Below, in pieces: positions 6,758 to 8,847 of a stretch of DNA of 8,847 nt. The position numbers and the translations under genes are program-made. The stretch comes from Bacteroidales bacterium (GTDB lineage: Bacteria; Bacteroidota; Bacteroidia; Bacteroidales; Bacteroidaceae). Below the pieces are notes generated by a model. That model did not search any database and had not been told where the DNA came from. It worked only from the letters and a program-made list of their open reading frames with translations. The DNA lies in assembly GCA_004552195.1 (NCBI GenBank), contig SFPC01000074.1, positions 1-8,847 of the forward strand. The letters are read 5' to 3'. Numbering within the stretch: position 1 is the stretch's first letter; each line of letters opens with the position of its first letter.

Positions 6758-8478
6758 GGCTTGATAAAACGATAGAAGTACAACATGCGGCGGTCATCAC
6801 AGCTACGGTGGTGGAAATCGGCCACCAACGAGACCTGATAATCGGGGTAACGACTACAGAAGACTTCATAGTCGCCCTCGCCCATCAGCAGATAGCCCGC
6901 ACGAGGCATAAAGGCACTGAAGGGCACGACTCTGTCGCCAAGATAGAAGTTGATGGTGAAGGGGTGCAGGGCGTTTCCGACAACTACATCCTTGCGGAAG
7001 GAATAGACTTTGCCCGCAGGCATCACACGGGCTATGTATTCGGCCTGCGGCTTGTCGCTCTTCGTGTTCAACACCAAGGGCTGGTAAACGGCATCAAGAC
7101 TGACGAAGATGGAAAACACCACGGCGACAGCTCCATAGAGCAGGCCACGCGCGGAACGGCGGACTTTACAGAAAACCCAGACTGATGCCAAAGGAATGAG
7201 GCAACCTATCCATTCCAATACGGACAGGGGGGTGTCGGAAAGGGCATGCAGCATGGCAAGGTTCTGCTCGGCATGACGGCCCCCAAAGAGGCTGTCGGGC
7301 ACCCAGCCCATGCGCACCACGGCAAAAGTCAACGTGAGCAGCAGCGCCGCTCCGACCAACGTCCAACCGAGGACTGCCAGCACACGACGGTGGTGTGCTT
7401 TCAACCAAAGCAGGTATTCTGCCAAATAGTAGGCCAAAAATGGATATACGGGGAGGAGATAAACACTGCGCTTGCTCTTGGGGATGCAGTAGAACACGAA
7501 GATGATGGCGAAAGAAAGGAAGGTGAACAACCGCACGCCGTCGACTGTGCGGATATGCTCGGTGAGTTTTGTCCACCACCGGCGTGGTTGCCATTGGAGC
7601 TTGGGATAACGCAACGCGAACAGGCTGAACAAGACCAAAAGGGTGTAGGGAACGAAACCGGCTACGATGGTCATCACATTATAGGGCCACGGATTGACAT
7701 GGCTCTCATAGCTCATCTTGCCCATCAGGCGCAAGACGTTTTCTTCGTAAACCAAATCGAGAAAACGCTGGCCTCCTTGTTCATAAGCGGCCACATACCA
7801 CAAGGCGGGAAGGAGGCAGGATAGCAAAGCTACCAGCACAAAACGGCCGAAGGTGGACCAAAAGGGGAAACCGCGCAACAGGCTATAGACTCCCACCACC
7901 AAACAGGGCAGCACAAGACCTACCGGCCCTTTAGAAAGGAAGGCACCACTCAGGCAAAGCACTCCCCACAGGGGAAGACCGTGCAGACCGCGCTCGGTCC
8001 AACGGTAGAGTTGATAAAGGGAGAGTACCATCATGAGTGTGAGCACCATGTCAACACGACAGGCTACTCCGGCACGATGGACTTCAAAGTTGGACAAGGT
8101 GATCAAGGCCATGAGCAACGCGACCTCCACTCCACGACGCCGGGCGTAGAACGCATAACCGGCCAAGACCATAAAACTCAACGCCAACGCACTGGGCATG
8201 CGCGAAGTGTACTCCGAAACTCCGCCCACCACAGTGGATATTCCGGCAACAATCCAGTGGAAGAACGGGGGCTTGTAGGCCATGTCCACACCGTTGTTGA
8301 TGGGCAAAATCCAGTTGCCATCCTGCAACATAGACAAGGCCACCACGGCCTCACGTGGCTCGCCGCGCGTGTTAAACAACGTTTCACCCAAAAAAGGGAA
8401 AAGGGTAACGCAACAAATCAAGGCCAACAACCAAAAATATCGGTTGGAAGAAGAGGTTTGCGAAATGTTTGTCATCAT
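6754..8478 (-). CDS. ArnT-like GT-C glycosyltransferase (PMT_2 family)
   Basis: Polytopic inner-membrane GT-C enzyme related to ArnT, which moves a sugar from undecaprenyl phosphate to a periplasmic acceptor (lipid A in ArnT). It is 574 residues from the chosen start, close to the ArnT size. The first periplasmic loop holds RGEPREA (38-44), where Glu40 sits at the catalytic acidic motif, then DGNWILP (53-59) and YKPPFFHW (68-75), like the ArnT xKPP segment. Further on are ACRVDMVL (139-146), SKGPVGL (182-188), YEENVLR (244-250), HVNPWPY (260-266) and IPKSKRSVYLLPVYPF (331-346). About 11-13 membrane helices precede a soluble C-terminal part (about 480-574). An upstream in-frame ATG at 8550 would add 24 residues, but a TAnnTTTG promoter motif falls inside that extension, so the ATG at 8478 (or the adjacent 8475) is preferred. 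First gene of the operon. Sugar and acceptor are unknown, and a protein O-glycosyltransferase role is not excluded. Confidence 0.92.
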   Translation of the reverse strand: MMTNISQTSSSNRYFWLLALICCVTLFPFLGETLFNTRGEPREAVVALSMLQDGNWILPINNGVDMAYKPPFFHWIVAGISTVVGGVSEYTSRMPSALALSFMVLAGYAFYARRRGVEVALLMALITLSNFEVHRAGVACRVDMVLTLMMVLSLYQLYRWTERGLHGLPLWGVLCLSGAFLSKGPVGLVLPCLVVGVYSLLRGFPFWSTFGRFVLVALLSCLLPALWYVAAYEQGGQRFLDLVYEENVLRLMGKMSYESHVNPWPYNVMTIVAGFVPYTLLVLFSLFALRYPKLQWQPRRWWTKLTEHIRTVDGVRLFTFLSFAIIFVFYCIPKSKRSVYLLPVYPFLAYYLAEYLLWLKAHHRRVLAVLGWTLVGAALLLTLTFAVVRMGWVPDSLFGGRHAEQNLAMLHALSDTPLSVLEWIGCLIPLASVWVFCKVRRSARGLLYGAVAVVFSIFVSLDAVYQPLVLNTKSDKPQAEYIARVMPAGKVYSFRKDVVVGNALHPFTINFYLGDRVVPFSAFMPRAGYLLMGEGDYEVFCSRYPDYQVSLVADFHHRSCDDRRMLYFYRFIKP

Positions 8479-8486
8479 AAAGGATA

Positions 8487-8500
8487 TTTGCAGATGCAAA
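8487..8500. promoter_or_regulatory. Palindrome overlapping the operon promoter (operator candidate)
   Basis: TTTGCA at 8487-8492 and TGCAAA at 8495-8500 form a perfect inverted repeat with a 2-base spacer. It overlaps the last four bases of the -7 motif and the expected transcription start, just ahead of the start codon. A dimeric repressor bound here would block transcription, but the site is short and no cognate regulator is in the window. Confidence 0.35.
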
Positions 8501-8504
8501 CTTA
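8497..8504 (-). promoter_or_regulatory. Probable -7 promoter motif of the glycosylation operon
   Basis: The minus strand reads TAAGTTTG, an exact match to the Bacteroidota consensus TAnnTTTG, ending 18 bases before the ATG at 8478. No TTTG is found at the usual -33 spacing; the nearest candidates are too close (8516-8519) or too far (8537-8540), though a GTTT lies nearby. The implied leader is only about ten to fifteen bases long, and no purine-rich ribosome site is seen. Confidence 0.5.
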
Positions 8505-8618
8505 CATAAAAGGCACAAAAGAAACCGCATTTTCTCCAAAAGTGGCACAAAAAGGTGGGTGTAGTGGGGCAAATAGCTTACAAAATAAACCAATATGTAA
8601 ACAACATATACAAAATAA

Positions 8619-8656
8619 AATCAGCTAAGCATTGATACTCAATAACTTAGCTGATT
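8619..8656 (-). terminator. Strong nested stem-loop, possible terminator
   Basis: AATCAGCTAAG (8619-8629) pairs perfectly with 8646-8656, and inside it ATTGA (8631-8635) pairs with TCAAT (8639-8643) around a TAC loop. On the minus strand the stem runs into a T-rich tail (TTTTATTTT), which fits an intrinsic terminator for leftward transcription entering from beyond the right edge. On the plus strand the following ATTTG is a poorer tail. No gene end is visible nearby, so it may insulate the glycosylation operon or belong to an element to the right. Confidence 0.45.
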
Positions 8657-8788
8657 ATTTGTACCCAGAGCCGATACACAACCGTGAAAATATTGTGTAC
8701 CCATAAGAAGATAAGTGCCTGAAAATCAGGCGGAGCAAAAATAGGTACTTGCACATTGTTTCAAAAATTAGACTATGTTTTTGCACTT

Positions 8789-8810
8789 TTTGCTCGGAAT
8801 TTGCTCGGAA
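8789..8810 (+). repeat. Perfect tandem 11-bp repeat
   Basis: TTTGCTCGGAA occurs twice head to tail with no spacer (8789-8799 and 8800-8810). Each copy starts with TTTG, the Bacteroidota -33 promoter element. An 11-bp period, about one helical turn, would place two protein-binding sites on the same DNA face. This fits binding sites of a transcription factor or recombinase. Confidence 0.7.
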
Positions 8811-8834
8811 TACAAAATAAAAACATTATACTTG
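8800..8834 (+). promoter_or_regulatory. Possible outward promoter at the right edge
   Basis: TTTG at 8800-8803 and TATACTTG at 8827-8834 (seven of eight consensus positions for TAnnTTTG) could form a rightward promoter. The 23-base spacer is slightly longer than usual. The -33 part lies within the second copy of the tandem repeat, so binding of a regulator there would directly affect it. The gene driven would lie outside the window. Confidence 0.3.
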
Positions 8835-8847
8835 CAAACAAAAGAAA

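Larger units (their letters stand above)
8657..8847. other. Non-coding segment with clustered short repeats
   Basis: No gene is visible here. The segment has a GTACCC direct repeat (8661-8666 and 8697-8702) enclosing and overlapping an inverted repeat TACACAA/TTGTGTA (8675-8681 and 8693-8699). A 6-bp hairpin GCCTGA-AAA-TCAGGC follows (8717-8731), then the tandem 11-bp repeat listed separately. The density of small symmetrical elements is typical of a control or recombination region. The gene it serves probably starts beyond the right edge on the plus strand. Confidence 0.5.

Noticed and set aside
8479..8550. N-terminal extension of the ArnT-like protein starting at 8550
   Set aside because: The added residues are Cys/Phe-rich and unlike the family N-terminus, and the extension contains the best promoter motif and a palindrome. 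The ATG pair at 8478/8475 is more plausible.
8661..8702. Resemblance of the GTACCCAGAGCCG start to the 3' end of a tRNA gene on the minus strand
   Set aside because: The adjoining bases do not form a T-arm stem or contain the GTTCGA loop, and no anticodon arm or acceptor partner can be found, so a tRNA or tRNA remnant is not supported.

Overview
The window reads as chromosomal DNA of a Bacteroidota bacterium, most likely order Bacteroidales and perhaps Prevotellaceae. Three things point there: TAnnTTTG-type -7 promoter motifs with no Shine-Dalgarno-like purine tracts, a secreted GH95 fucosidase of the long Bacteroidota type, and a GtrA / GtrB-like / ArnT-like gene trio. The species cannot be settled from the sequence alone. 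All six confident genes lie on the minus strand and read from right to left; the long plus-strand open frames are antisense shadows.

Layout along the direction of transcription. (a) 8479-8847 holds no gene. It carries a cluster of inverted repeats, a perfect tandem 11-bp repeat and a possible outward promoter at the right edge, together with the promoter of the leftward operon. (b) 8478-5405 is a compact three-gene membrane glycosylation operon: an ArnT-like GT-C transferase, a GtrA-family small membrane protein (4-bp ATGA overlap with the first gene) and a GtrB/DPM1-like polyprenyl-phosphate glycosyltransferase 21 bp further on. (c) After a 118-bp gap with an inverted repeat comes a secreted GH95 alpha-L-fucosidase (5286-2824), followed by a strong intrinsic terminator (2810-2753). 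(d) ychF and lgt, housekeeping genes 18 bp apart, form a second transcription unit with its own -7 motif. (e) 1-666 has no convincing gene. It contains a GC-rich stem-loop just after lgt and a 344-bp segment bounded by about 46-bp imperfect terminal inverted repeats, which resembles a MITE or another non-autonomous dispersed repeat.

How the genes may work together. The GtrB-like enzyme would charge undecaprenyl phosphate with a sugar on the cytoplasmic face, GtrA would help flip it, and the ArnT-like enzyme would transfer it to a periplasmic acceptor (lipid A/LPS, O-antigen or a glycoprotein). The sugar and acceptor cannot be read from the sequence. The fucosidase would act outside the inner membrane on alpha-1,2-fucosylated host or dietary glycans; it has no SusC/SusD or fucose catabolic partners here. 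Lgt lipidates lipoproteins and YchF is a translation/stress-linked ATPase; neither is obviously tied to the glycan genes. I see no defence system, CRISPR array, rRNA or tRNA. The most unusual parts are the two non-coding ends.
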